A stretch of 64,000 nucleotides of DNA from Pseudomonas sp. CAN1 (GTDB lineage: Bacteria > Pseudomonadota > Gammaproteobacteria > Pseudomonadales > Pseudomonadaceae), in NCBI RefSeq assembly GCF_030462585.1, contig NZ_JASMRU010000004.1, forward strand, positions 168,293 to 232,292, given 5' to 3'. Under the pieces are notes generated by a model. The model saw only the letters and a program-made list of their open reading frames with translations. It was not told the DNA's origin and did not search any database. This document shows positions 37,506 through 45,122 of this stretch, piece after piece (positions within the stretch are counted from its first letter, which is position 1; each line of letters opens with the position of its first letter). Both the position numbers and the translations under genes were made by a program.

Positions 37506-39029
37506 CTAGACACTCGGCTTGTGGGACGGTTTGAACAGGCGCAGCAAAGCCGGGGCAGAGCCCACGCCCACGAGGAACAGGGTGATCAGGCCGCACACGG
37601 CCAGTGCCGCGAGCAGCCAGAGGCGCTCGCCGGAATGCGCCAGCAGCGCGTAGAAGGGTTCGCTGAGCAGCAGACCGGCAGCGCTCAGCGCGGCGATCTG
37701 CAGGGTGTCGCGCAGCCAGGCGCCATGCAGGCCGGGGGCGAAGGTGCGGTGCACGATGGCCGGCCAGATCAGGAACGACACGACACGCAGGCCGAACCAG
37801 CACATCGCTACACCGAGCACGCCGTAGAGGCGGGCGCTGGCGAATACCAGCGGCACGGTCACCAGGGTCGAGATGACGCTGTACCAGACGTGCATGCGCA
37901 GCTGGCCATGGGCGTACTGCAGGTAGAACTGGAAGCTGGCCACTGCCAGCAGACCGGAACCCAGCACGTACCAGGCGAGGATCGGCCGACACCAGTTGGC
38001 GGCCTCGGCATCGCCGCTCCAGGCCAGGACCAGGTCATGACCATGAGCGGCGATTACCGCGACCATCGGGAACAGCAGCACACAGACGAAGCGGTTCGCC
38101 TTGAGGTAGAGCTGCTGCATGTCTTCGTGACGCCCTTCGGCGGCGAGCATGGTCATGCGCGGCAGCAGCGACTGCGCCAGCGGGTTGACCAGGGTGAGCA
38201 CGCCGCCGGAAATCAGCGCCACCAGGGAGAAGTAACCGTACTGCTCAAGCGGCAGCAGGTTCGACAGCAGGACCTTGTCCAGCTGGGTGAGGACGATCCA
38301 CAGGCAGGAACTGAACGACATGCCCAGGGCGAACGGCAGCACCGGCCGCACCGAGTCCCAGCAGAAGCGCGTCACCAGGCGCACGTCCATCCACTGGTAG
38401 GCCTTGCCGCCCAGCAGCAGCGCCTCGATCAGCGACACCACCACCTGGAACTGGAAGAACACCAGCGGGTCCTGGCTGATCTTCGCCACCAGCAGCAGGC
38501 CGCCGAAGTAGCGCAGGGTGGTGATGAACACGTTCACGCCGTTGATGAAAGCGTGCAGCTCCTGCCCCTGCAGCGCGCTGCGATACAGGGTGGCGTACAG
38601 GCGCAGGGCGACCAGCAGGCCCATCAGGCTGATGCACTGGGCGACCAGCTGCGGCGACAGCTGCTGCACGTTCAGCCACTGCCCGGCAATCCACGGGCTG
38701 CCAGCACAGACCGCCAGGGTGCTGAGCGCGGTCAGCGGCAGCAGGATCAGCTCGAAGGAGCGCAGCAGCTGCGCCTGGTCCTGGCCTTCGCCATGCACGC
38801 CGCGGCCATGGGCGACCTGCCGTACCAGCGCCGGCGACAGGCCGACATCGAGCAGCAGCAGCCAGGTCTGCAACACCGCGAAGAAGCCGATCAGGCCGTA
38901 CGCCTCGGCGCCCAGGTGGCCAAGGTAGAACGGCTGGATCAGGATGCCGATGACGATGGCGTACGCCTGCCCTGCATAGTTCAGCAGGGTGTTGCGGACC
39001 ATCGACAGCGAGCGTGCGGTGCGCATCAT
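37506..39029 (-). CDS. Wzx-type oligosaccharide flippase
   Basis: 507 residues with 12-14 predicted membrane helices and the N-terminal N-T-L-L-N-Y-A-G-Q-A-Y signature of the polysaccharide transporter (MOP exporter) family. It would flip the undecaprenyl-linked repeat unit to the periplasmic face, where the polymerase fusion protein can use it. Tightly packed with neighbours (7 bp to the aminotransferase, 2 bp to the GT2). Confidence 0.92.
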   Translation of the reverse strand: MMRTARSLSMVRNTLLNYAGQAYAIVIGILIQPFYLGHLGAEAYGLIGFFAVLQTWLLLLDVGLSPALVRQVAHGRGVHGEGQDQAQLLRSFELILLPLTALSTLAVCAGSPWIAGQWLNVQQLSPQLVAQCISLMGLLVALRLYATLYRSALQGQELHAFINGVNVFITTLRYFGGLLLVAKISQDPLVFFQFQVVVSLIEALLLGGKAYQWMDVRLVTRFCWDSVRPVLPFALGMSFSSCLWIVLTQLDKVLLSNLLPLEQYGYFSLVALISGGVLTLVNPLAQSLLPRMTMLAAEGRHEDMQQLYLKANRFVCVLLFPMVAVIAAHGHDLVLAWSGDAEAANWCRPILAWYVLGSGLLAVASFQFYLQYAHGQLRMHVWYSVISTLVTVPLVFASARLYGVLGVAMCWFGLRVVSFLIWPAIVHRTFAPGLHGAWLRDTLQIAALSAAGLLLSEPFYALLAHSGERLWLLAALAVCGLITLFLVGVGSAPALLRLFKPSHKPSV

Positions 39030-39036
39030 CGTTCCC

Positions 39037-40131
39037 TCACACCGCCACGGCGACGCGGCCGCTTTCCAGCAGCAGCATTTCGATCACCGCGCGCTGCACT
39101 TCCTGCGGCAGCCCCGGATACAGCGGCAGGCAGAGGATGCGCTGGCTCAGCTCGCGGGACAGCACCTGCGGCTCCTGCGGGGCGAGGTAGTCGAGAGTGT
39201 CCAGCGACGGGTAGAAGTAGCGCCGCGGGTTCACGCCGATCTCGTTGAGCGCGGCGCGCACGCGCAGTACCTGGGCTTCGTCGCGCAGGCCGATGGGGTA
39301 ATAGCTGTTGTTCAGCCGCGCGTAGCTCTCGCTGGTCTGCAGGTCGTAATAACCGCTGAGCGCGGCGGTATAGCGCGCGGCGATCTCCTCGCGCTGGGCG
39401 AGGATGGTGTCGATCTCGTCGAGCACGCACAGGCCCATGGCGGCGGAGAACTCGTTGAGCTTGGCGTTGATCCCCAGGCCGACGATCTGGTCGACCCCGG
39501 CGATGCCGAAGTTGCACATCAGGCGGATCTGCTTCGCCAGCTCATCGTCGGCAGTGACGATGGCGCCACCCTCGATGGTGTGGAACAGCTTGGTGGCGTG
39601 GAAGCTCAGGGTGCTCGCATCACCCCAGGCCAGCACCGAGCGGTCGCGGTAGCGCGAGCCGAAGGCGTGGGCGCCGTCGTAGATCACCTTCAGCTGGTTG
39701 CGCTGGGCCACCGCCTGAATCTCCTCCACCGCACAGGGATTACCGAACACGTGGGTGGCGACGATGGCGGTGGTATCCGGCGCAAGGCTGGCTTCGATGC
39801 GCGCAGGGTCGAGGTTCCAGGTCCGCGCATCGATGTCGGCGAAGCGCGGGCGGATGCTCTCCCACTGCAGCGTGCTGCTGGTGGCAACGAAGCTGAAGGG
39901 GGTGGTGACGGCACTGCCGGTCACGCCCAGGGCGCGGTAGGCGACCTGCAGGGCGATGGTGCCGTTGTTGGTGAGGATCACGTGGCGAACGCCCAGGTAG
40001 TCCTGCAGGCGCTCTTCCAGCTCGGTCACGAAAGGCCCGTGGTTGGTGATCCAGCCGGAGGCGTAGATCTGCTCCACGTAGCCCTTGAACTTGTCCAGGT
40101 TGCCCAGGTAGGTCTTGGTCACATTGATCAC
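39037..40131 (-). CDS. DegT/DnrJ/EryC1-family sugar aminotransferase
   Basis: 364 residues. PLP enzyme of the nucleotide-sugar aminotransferase class, with the Schiff-base lysine Lys181 in S-F-H-A-T-K-L-F-H, Asp152 in Y-D-G-A-H-A-F-G and the phosphate-binding N-N-G-T near residue 56. The family turns a keto-sugar bound to dTDP or UDP into an amino sugar. With rmlA in the cluster, a dTDP-4-keto-6-deoxyhexose is the likely substrate, but that is inference. It is the second gene of the operon. Confidence 0.92.
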   Translation of the reverse strand: MINVTKTYLGNLDKFKGYVEQIYASGWITNHGPFVTELEERLQDYLGVRHVILTNNGTIALQVAYRALGVTGSAVTTPFSFVATSSTLQWESIRPRFADIDARTWNLDPARIEASLAPDTTAIVATHVFGNPCAVEEIQAVAQRNQLKVIYDGAHAFGSRYRDRSVLAWGDASTLSFHATKLFHTIEGGAIVTADDELAKQIRLMCNFGIAGVDQIVGLGINAKLNEFSAAMGLCVLDEIDTILAQREEIAARYTAALSGYYDLQTSESYARLNNSYYPIGLRDEAQVLRVRAALNEIGVNPRRYFYPSLDTLDYLAPQEPQVLSRELSQRILCLPLYPGLPQEVQRAVIEMLLLESGRVAVAV

Positions 40132-40197
40132 GGTCGCATCCCTCTGTTGGATGGAAAGTCCGTTGACGAATCGATTCAGAGCCGGCGCGCGCGCCGC

Positions 40198-41607
40198 TCA
40201 GCCCAGCGCCGTCATGGCGAAAGGCACGCCATCGAGCGGGGTCTCCAGGGTTTCCTGTGCGGCCGGCACGCGCCGCGCCAGGTGCGCCTGCAGGGCGTCG
40301 ATGACGCGGCCGCTGGCGTCGTGGTGGAACTGCCAGACGCCGTAGATGCGGCTGTCGAAGGAGCGCTCGCTGCCCAGCATCGGGTTGGCCGCAAGGCCGG
40401 AGCCGAGGCCGAAGCTGTACAGGCCGGGGATCGCCCGGCCGTTGAGGTCGCGCAGGCAGCCGTCGGCGTCGGAATCCAGCCCGCCCTTGCTCTCGCGCAC
40501 CTGCAGCGGCTCGCCATTGGCGTGGCGCAGGGCCGGCAGGCACGGCTGGTAGCCGATCGCCTGGACGATCACGCCGTCCTCGCTGCAGCACTGCTCCAGG
40601 CGCTCGCGGGCGGCGGGGGAACGGTCCTCCAGGCACAGCAGCTCGACCTTCACCCGAGTGCCGCTGACATGGCCGTTGGTAAGCACGTCAGTGCCCACCT
40701 GGTGCGCGCGGTAGCGCAGGCCGCCGGAACGGTTGACCCGTCCGGACACCGGGCACACGTCCATGCCTTCGTCGACCAGGTAGCCGGCCGCGCGGGCTTC
40801 CTCGACGCTCTCGAAGAACAGCCGGATCGGCGCGCGGTGCAGCAGGGTGATCTGCTCCAGGCCCAGGCAGTCGAGGGCGCAGGCCAGGTTGTCGAGGATC
40901 GAGAAGGCGCTGTGAGAACCGCCGACCACAGTGAAGCGGCTGCCGGGCTTGACCCGCTCGCCGAACAGCTCCACCAGTTCGGCGGGGTTCAGGCTGAGCA
41001 GCGCATCGGAGGAATAGACGGTCGGGCCGTCGTGCCCCAGGTGCAGGTCCTGCTCGGCCAGGCTCCAGTTCAGGTACTCGCGGTTCTGCCGGCCACCGAG
41101 GTTCATCACCAGGGTACCGGCGCCGATCTGCGCGACATGGGAGCCGCTGCGCAGCGCCAGCTGGAAGCTGCCGTCGTCCTGCGCGGTGATCTTCTCGATA
41201 CGCGTCCCCAGGGCCACCTCGACGCCGAGGTGCTCGGTGACGTAGCGCATGAACAGGGTGGAGGCATGCGCCAGCAGCTCGCCCACCTGGGTGAGCATCG
41301 GTGCGCCATGGGGGTCGTTCTGTAGCGCGCGGAATGCCGGCGAATGCGCCAGCGGCGCGAAGATCGGCAGCAGCGCCGGGTCGCGCAGGCAGTCGAGGAA
41401 CACATCGCCTACCGAGTTGGCAGTGATGTGGTAGTCGCCCAGCCGGCCACGGCCGACGGCCAGTGCCGCGTCCACCACCAGCAGACCGTCGCGGGCGAGA
41501 CTCGCCAGCGCGCCGGTCTTGTAGGCGTTGAACAGGAAGCCCATGCCTGCCGGGCCGGCGCCGCCGACCACACAGGCATAGTTGGAACGAAGCGATTGCT
41601 CGGCCAT
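40198..41607 (-). CDS. FAD/NAD(P)-binding monooxygenase-like protein, first gene of the exopolysaccharide operon
   Basis: 469 residues. FAD-binding Rossmann motif G-G-A-G-P-A-G near residue 15 and a second dinucleotide motif V-V-G-G-S-H-S-A near residue 235, the two-site layout of N-hydroxylating monooxygenases (lysine/ornithine hydroxylase type) and related flavoproteins. The ATG at 41607 has GGGAG upstream. Placed next to a sugar aminotransferase, it may oxidise an amino sugar or other amine, but the reaction is unknown. Its start overlaps the stop of an upstream leader frame (TGATG). Confidence 0.8.
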   Translation of the reverse strand: MAEQSLRSNYACVVGGAGPAGMGFLFNAYKTGALASLARDGLLVVDAALAVGRGRLGDYHITANSVGDVFLDCLRDPALLPIFAPLAHSPAFRALQNDPHGAPMLTQVGELLAHASTLFMRYVTEHLGVEVALGTRIEKITAQDDGSFQLALRSGSHVAQIGAGTLVMNLGGRQNREYLNWSLAEQDLHLGHDGPTVYSSDALLSLNPAELVELFGERVKPGSRFTVVGGSHSAFSILDNLACALDCLGLEQITLLHRAPIRLFFESVEEARAAGYLVDEGMDVCPVSGRVNRSGGLRYRAHQVGTDVLTNGHVSGTRVKVELLCLEDRSPAARERLEQCCSEDGVIVQAIGYQPCLPALRHANGEPLQVRESKGGLDSDADGCLRDLNGRAIPGLYSFGLGSGLAANPMLGSERSFDSRIYGVWQFHHDASGRVIDALQAHLARRVPAAQETLETPLDGVPFAMTALG

Positions 41608-42074
41608 CAGCCTTGACTCCCAGCGCGGCGGGCCGCGCGGTTCTCGAAAGACCGGCTCAGTCGGCCGGCAGGGTTACCGCGTTCGCGCCGGAATTCCGTC
41701 ACCTGCGGCGCAGCCGCTACCGCGCGAGCCATCTCGGGGAGGCTTGCGGGGGAAGGTTGGGAAAGGTTGGCGGACGACGGCAGAGACACTTCGGCGCAAC
41801 GCCGAAGTTGCTGTTTCAGGAATGAGACAGAATGCAGGGGAGCACCGGCGAGTTCCGTCGAAAGTTCGGTTTTGTTACACCCTGAAGAAATGGCATAACC
41901 CGCCGAGAAGTTTGTATCGACGGCCACACAGAACTTTACCGAACACTTCGAAGCGCTGGCGTCAACATTCCATAGTTTCAGGAAAGAGACACTTTGCGGA
42001 GTTTCCGCAGCGCTCTTTCCGGCTGTTACGACGGAACGCAAAGTTCCGTCAATTTCCATTATTCCAGCAGCCAT
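41607..42074 (-). CDS. Possible 155-codon leader ORF of the exopolysaccharide operon
   Basis: ATG at 42074 has GTGGAG eight bases upstream, and the TGA overlaps the next gene's ATG as TGATG, the arrangement of coupled genes. Against it: no recognised domain, serine- and alanine-rich composition, and a repeat (S-V-S-F-L-K occurs twice) produced by a DNA repeat. It could be a real small protein, a leader whose translation protects the mRNA, or chance. Confidence 0.25.
   Translation of the reverse strand: MAAGIMEIDGTLRSVVTAGKSAAETPQSVSFLKLWNVDASASKCSVKFCVAVDTNFSAGYAISSGCNKTELSTELAGAPLHSVSFLKQQLRRCAEVSLPSSANLSQPSPASLPEMARAVAAAPQVTEFRRERGNPAGRLSRSFENRAARRAGSQG
41789..41807 (-). promoter_or_regulatory. 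Perfect hairpin in the exopolysaccharide leader
   Basis: CTTCGGCG, loop CAA, CGCCGAAG: an 8-bp perfect stem 180 bp upstream of the first gene. No T-run follows, so it is not a standard terminator. Confidence 0.45.
41814..41991 (-). repeat. Direct repeat pair in the leader
   Basis: TTTCAGGAATGAGACA (41814-41829) and TTTCAGGAAAGAGACA (41976-41991) are 16-base direct repeats with one change, 162 bp apart. Each also has ACACTTCG 25-40 bases before it on the plus strand. Confidence 0.55.
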
Positions 42075-42133
42075 CGTCAGTCACTCCACGCTAGGAGAAC
42101 GCTCTGTTTCGGGCCTTTTGTAAAATTCGAAGA

Positions 42134-42147
42134 CAAGGCTACCGCCC
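42134..42147 (-). promoter_or_regulatory. ops-like element 1 (RfaH recruitment site)
   Basis: Minus strand GGGCGGTAGCCTTG contains the ops core GGCGGTAG followed by C-C-T, fitting GGCGGTAG-N-N-T. It lies on the coding strand of the exopolysaccharide operon, downstream of the putative promoter and about 530 bp before the first gene. Confidence 0.6.
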
Positions 42148-42166
42148 GAGTTCGAATGACCCGATT

Positions 42167-42184
42167 CAATCAACGACAATCAAC
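42167..42184 (-). repeat. Two direct GTTGATTG octamers, 10 bp apart
   Basis: Plus-strand CAATCAAC at 42167-42174 and 42177-42184. The 10-bp period puts both on the same face of the helix, between the two ops-like elements. Could bind a dimeric regulator, but it lies inside the transcribed leader if the promoter at 42438-42467 is right. Confidence 0.35.
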
Positions 42185-42220
42185 TGTTCGTCCCTGGAGT
42201 GGCCGTTACTTTTCGTTGGG

Positions 42221-42234
42221 CAAAGCTACCGCCC
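42221..42234 (-). promoter_or_regulatory. ops-like element 2 (RfaH recruitment site)
   Basis: Minus strand GGGCGGTAGCTTTG, the same 14-mer as element 1 with one change, 87 bp upstream of it. The palindrome TTCGGCCGAA (42235-42244) directly precedes it. Confidence 0.6.
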
Positions 42235-42437
42235 TTCGGCCGAATTCCGAAAATCTGGAAAAACAACAGCAAAAAACTATCGCACTCCCGCAGCCAGGAG
42301 GGCCGACGGAAGTCATCAGGCAGCGATAGGAAAGTGACAGGAAGAAGAGGGGGCAGAATCTTCCTTGACCTTACTGCTCTTGCGACTACTCCCTGAGGTG
42401 TCTCATCCAGACACCACACGATATTGCTATGTGAATA

Positions 42438-42467
42438 GTAATAGTGGGGGGGACAAAGGCATGTCAA
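42438..42467 (-). promoter_or_regulatory. Candidate sigma-70 promoter of the exopolysaccharide operon
   Basis: Minus strand TTGACA (42467-42462) is a full -35 match; TATTAC (42443-42438) is a fair -10 box with an 18-bp spacer that includes seven C. Transcription would start near 42431 and give a leader of about 820 bases with both ops-like elements. Confidence 0.45.
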
Positions 42468-42487
42468 CGTAGGAAGCGCTCCTACGT
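42467..42487. promoter_or_regulatory. 21-bp palindrome at the edge of the candidate promoter
   Basis: ACGTAGGA, AGCGC, TCCTACGT: perfect 8-bp arms. It abuts the -35 box and could be an operator or a remnant of the GTAGGAGC-type intergenic repeat found elsewhere in this window. Confidence 0.4.
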
Positions 42488-42581
42488 CATGAATCCGACA
42501 GAAGGCAAATCAGGCTTCGTAACTTATTGATTTACAAGGCGTCATAAACCCGACACGGGCATTTTGACAGCATAAACGTAC

Positions 42582-42604
42582 ACCCCTGAATCTGCCTCAG
42601 GGGT
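42582..42604 (-). terminator. Weak hairpin downstream of the diguanylate cyclase gene
   Basis: ACCCCTGA, 7-base loop, TCAGGGGT. The stem is perfect but neither strand has a clear T-run, so read-through from the cyclase gene into the exopolysaccharide leader is possible. Confidence 0.4.
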
Positions 42605-42653
42605 ATTAGTCAGAAAGTATTAGTGTTTCTGCCGTGGACACGGCAGAAGTGTT

Positions 42654-43625
42654 TCATCCCTGAACAAGACGGTCCTTGCCGGTGCGTTTTGCCTGATAAA
42701 GCGCCGCATCGGAACGGCTGTAGAGCGCGGAAAGATTCTGGTCTTCGCCCTGCAGCATGGTCATGCCCTGGCTGATGGTGACGCTGAAGAAATGCTCGGC
42801 CTCGTTGAAGCGCAGGCGCTGCACTTCCCGCTGCAGGCGTTCGCCGATCTGCCGCGCCATGTTCTCGTCGCAGCCGGGCAGCAGCACGGCGAACTCCTCG
42901 CCGCCGATACGGCCGAACAGGTCGCCACGGCGCAGCGCGCCAGAACCGCACTGGGCGATACGCTGCAGCACCACGTCACCGACCTGGTGGCCGTAGACGT
43001 CGTTGATCTTCTTGAAGTCGTCCACGTCCAGCAGGAGGAAGGCCAGCGGCGTGGAGGTCGCCTTGCAGTCGCGGAAGGCCTGCTCGGCGCTGTCGAAGAA
43101 GTAGCGGCGGTTGCTGCTCTGGGTCAGCACGTCAGTGGTGGCCAGGCGGTGCAGCTCGGTCTCCAGGTGCTTCTTGTCGGTGATGTCCTCGGCGATGCCG
43201 ACGATCATCAGCGGCAGGCCGGCCTCGCTGTGCTGGCTGACGAAGCACTTGTCGCTGAGCCAGCGCACTTCGCCATCGGCGCGCAGGATGCGGTACTCGC
43301 GCTGCTCGATGGCGCCGCGTTCCAGCACTTCCTGCAGGGTGCTCTGGGCGTAGTCCAGGTCATCGGGGTAGATGCAGTTGCGCCACTCGTTGTAGTCCGC
43401 CAGCAGCAGCGCGGCGGAGCGGCCGAAGATGTTCTCGTAAGCCGGGCTGACGTAGACCATGCGCTGGGCCTGCCAGTCGAAGGCCCAGAGCACCGAGTTG
43501 ACGCTGGCCAGCAGCGCGCTGAAGAGCTGCTCGCGTTCCTTCAGGCGCGTCACTTCGGCGCGGCTGTGCAGCAGCGCCAGGAGGGCCTCATCCTGGTCCA
43601 TTGGCATCTTGTTCTGTTCATCCAT
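42654..43625 (-). CDS. PAS-GGDEF diguanylate cyclase (ortholog of PA0290 by position)
   Basis: 323 residues. A PAS domain spans about 35-155 (Y-V-S-P-A-Y-E-N-I-F-G ... G-I-A-E-D-I-T-D-K-K) and a GGDEF domain 165-320 with active-site G-G-E-E-F. The product-inhibition site R-R-G-D lies five residues before it, so feedback by c-di-GMP should work. No membrane segment: cytoplasmic. It makes c-di-GMP from two GTP. Same direction as, and directly upstream of, the exopolysaccharide operon, so a local c-di-GMP input is plausible. In PAO1 the gene is next to oprE. Confidence 0.93.
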   Translation of the reverse strand: MDEQNKMPMDQDEALLALLHSRAEVTRLKEREQLFSALLASVNSVLWAFDWQAQRMVYVSPAYENIFGRSAALLLADYNEWRNCIYPDDLDYAQSTLQEVLERGAIEQREYRILRADGEVRWLSDKCFVSQHSEAGLPLMIVGIAEDITDKKHLETELHRLATTDVLTQSSNRRYFFDSAEQAFRDCKATSTPLAFLLLDVDDFKKINDVYGHQVGDVVLQRIAQCGSGALRRGDLFGRIGGEEFAVLLPGCDENMARQIGERLQREVQRLRFNEAEHFFSVTISQGMTMLQGEDQNLSALYSRSDAALYQAKRTGKDRLVQG

Positions 43626-43696
43626 GTATCGGTTTCCTCCCGCTCATTGACCGGGGCTATGACCGCAAACTACGCCTCGCTGCTGCAAATTAAACG

Positions 43697-43722
43697 AAAA
43701 GCCCGCCGAACGGCGGGCTTTT
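43697..43722. terminator. Bidirectional Rho-independent terminator
   Basis: AAAAGCCCGCCG, loop AAC/TTC type, CGGCGGGCTTTT. It closes desA on the minus strand, 41 bp past its stop, and stops desA from reading into the cyclase gene. Confidence 0.92.
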
Positions 43723-43762
43723 CTGAGACACATCTCTCAACGTCCCAGGACGTTTCCGTCAA

Positions 43763-44944
43763 TCAGACGGCGGGACGCAGCGAATAGGTCTTCAGCTGCT
43801 CGGCGAACTCGCGCAGCGACTGGATGCCGCTGGCTTCCGCCTCGTGCACCCACTGCTTGATCGCGGCGAGCATGTCGTGGCCGTTGGCGCTGGTCTTCAC
43901 CCAGATCTGCTGCAGCGCCAGGCGCTTCTCGTAGATCACCTGCAGGGACTGGCTCTGCGCGAGCAGGTCCTGGATACGCGCGTGGTGGCGATCCTCCAGC
44001 AGGCTGGTCTCACGGGAGAGCAGGCGCTTGGCACGGCGGAACAGGTGGCGTACCGACTCGTCGGCCTTGGCCAGTTCCTGTTTCACCAGCGGGCCGATCA
44101 CCAGCTTGCGGTACTGGGCCATGATCTGGAAACGGTTGTTGAGGATGGCCATGGCGGTATCCATGTCCAGGCTGCCCTTGCCTTCCACGCGGTGGGCGAT
44201 GGGCGCCACGCGAGCGACCTTGGCCAGGCGCAGGAAGCTGAACACCTGGATCCAGGCCCAGCCGAGGTCGAACTCCCACTTCTTCACCGACAGCTTCGCC
44301 GAGTTCGGGTAGGTGTGGTGGTTGTTGTGCAGCTCTTCACCGCCGATCAGGATGCCCCAGGGCACGAGATTGGTCGCGGCGTCGCGGCACTCGAAGTTGC
44401 GGTAGCCAATGGCATGGCCCAGGCCGTTGATGACGCCGGCAGCCCACACGGGGATCCACATCATCTGCACGGCCCAGACGGTCATCCCGAGCACGCCGAA
44501 CAGCGCGAGGTCGATGATCGCCATCAGCACTACACCGCCGATGGGGAAGCGCGAATAGACGTTGCGCTCGATCCAGTCTTCCGGGCAGTTCTTGCCGTAG
44601 ATGCGCAGGGTGTCGGGGTTCTCCGCCTCCTTGCGATACAGCTCGGCGCCGGTGCGCAGCACGGTGCCCAGGCCCTTGTACACCGGGCTGTGCGGGTCTT
44701 CGGCGGTCTCGCACTTGGCGTGGTGCTTGCGGTGGATGGCAGTCCACTCGCGGGTGTTCATGGCGGTGGTCAGCCACAGCCAGAAGCGGAAGAAATGCTT
44801 CAGCGCCGGATGCAGTTCGAGTGCACGGTGCGCGGAGTAGCGATGCAGGTAGACCGTGACACCGACGATGGTGATGTGGGTCATGACCAGGGTGACTGCC
44901 ACCAGTTGCCACGGCGACAGGTCAAGGAAACCGTTGTACCACAT
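43763..44944 (-). CDS. desA: Acyl-lipid delta-9 fatty acid desaturase DesA
   Basis: 393 residues from the ATG at 44944; an in-frame extension is rejected because it has no membrane or conserved sequence. Three histidine boxes bind the di-iron centre: H-R-Y-S-A-H (34-39), H-R-K-H-H (71-75) and H-N-N-H-H (206-210). Four membrane helices are predicted. The residues after 250 form a helical extension typical of the DesA type. It places a cis double bond in membrane phospholipid acyl chains using O2. PAO1 has desA (PA0286) at this place. Confidence 0.93.
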   Translation of the reverse strand: MWYNGFLDLSPWQLVAVTLVMTHITIVGVTVYLHRYSAHRALELHPALKHFFRFWLWLTTAMNTREWTAIHRKHHAKCETAEDPHSPVYKGLGTVLRTGAELYRKEAENPDTLRIYGKNCPEDWIERNVYSRFPIGGVVLMAIIDLALFGVLGMTVWAVQMMWIPVWAAGVINGLGHAIGYRNFECRDAATNLVPWGILIGGEELHNNHHTYPNSAKLSVKKWEFDLGWAWIQVFSFLRLAKVARVAPIAHRVEGKGSLDMDTAMAILNNRFQIMAQYRKLVIGPLVKQELAKADESVRHLFRRAKRLLSRETSLLEDRHHARIQDLLAQSQSLQVIYEKRLALQQIWVKTSANGHDMLAAIKQWVHEAEASGIQSLREFAEQLKTYSLRPAV

Positions 44945-45067
44945 AGGCGATACTGTACCTCGGAAGGGGGTATGGCGACGCCTTGCTGGGCGTGCTGTAC
45001 CGGGAAAAGACAGCCGCATTATCACCAAGCGGGTCCGGATTACCATCCGGTCTTTTAGATACGAATG

Positions 45068-45081
45068 TGGCCACGTGGCCA
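45068..45081. promoter_or_regulatory. Perfect 14-bp palindrome between desA and the GGDEF/EAL gene
   Basis: TGGCCACGTGGCCA reads the same on both strands. It lies in the 178-bp divergent region, five bases before a TATACT box on the plus strand (45087-45092), so it would overlap the -35 area of that promoter. Confidence 0.5.
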
Positions 45082-45122
45082 TCATTTATACTGCACAGCC
45101 AATAAATCCAACCCACTGCCGC

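Noticed and set aside
23308-42653. Polysaccharide cluster as a genomic island with integrase or att sites
   Set aside because: No integrase, transposase, tRNA or flanking direct repeat found; GC content of the genes resembles the host.
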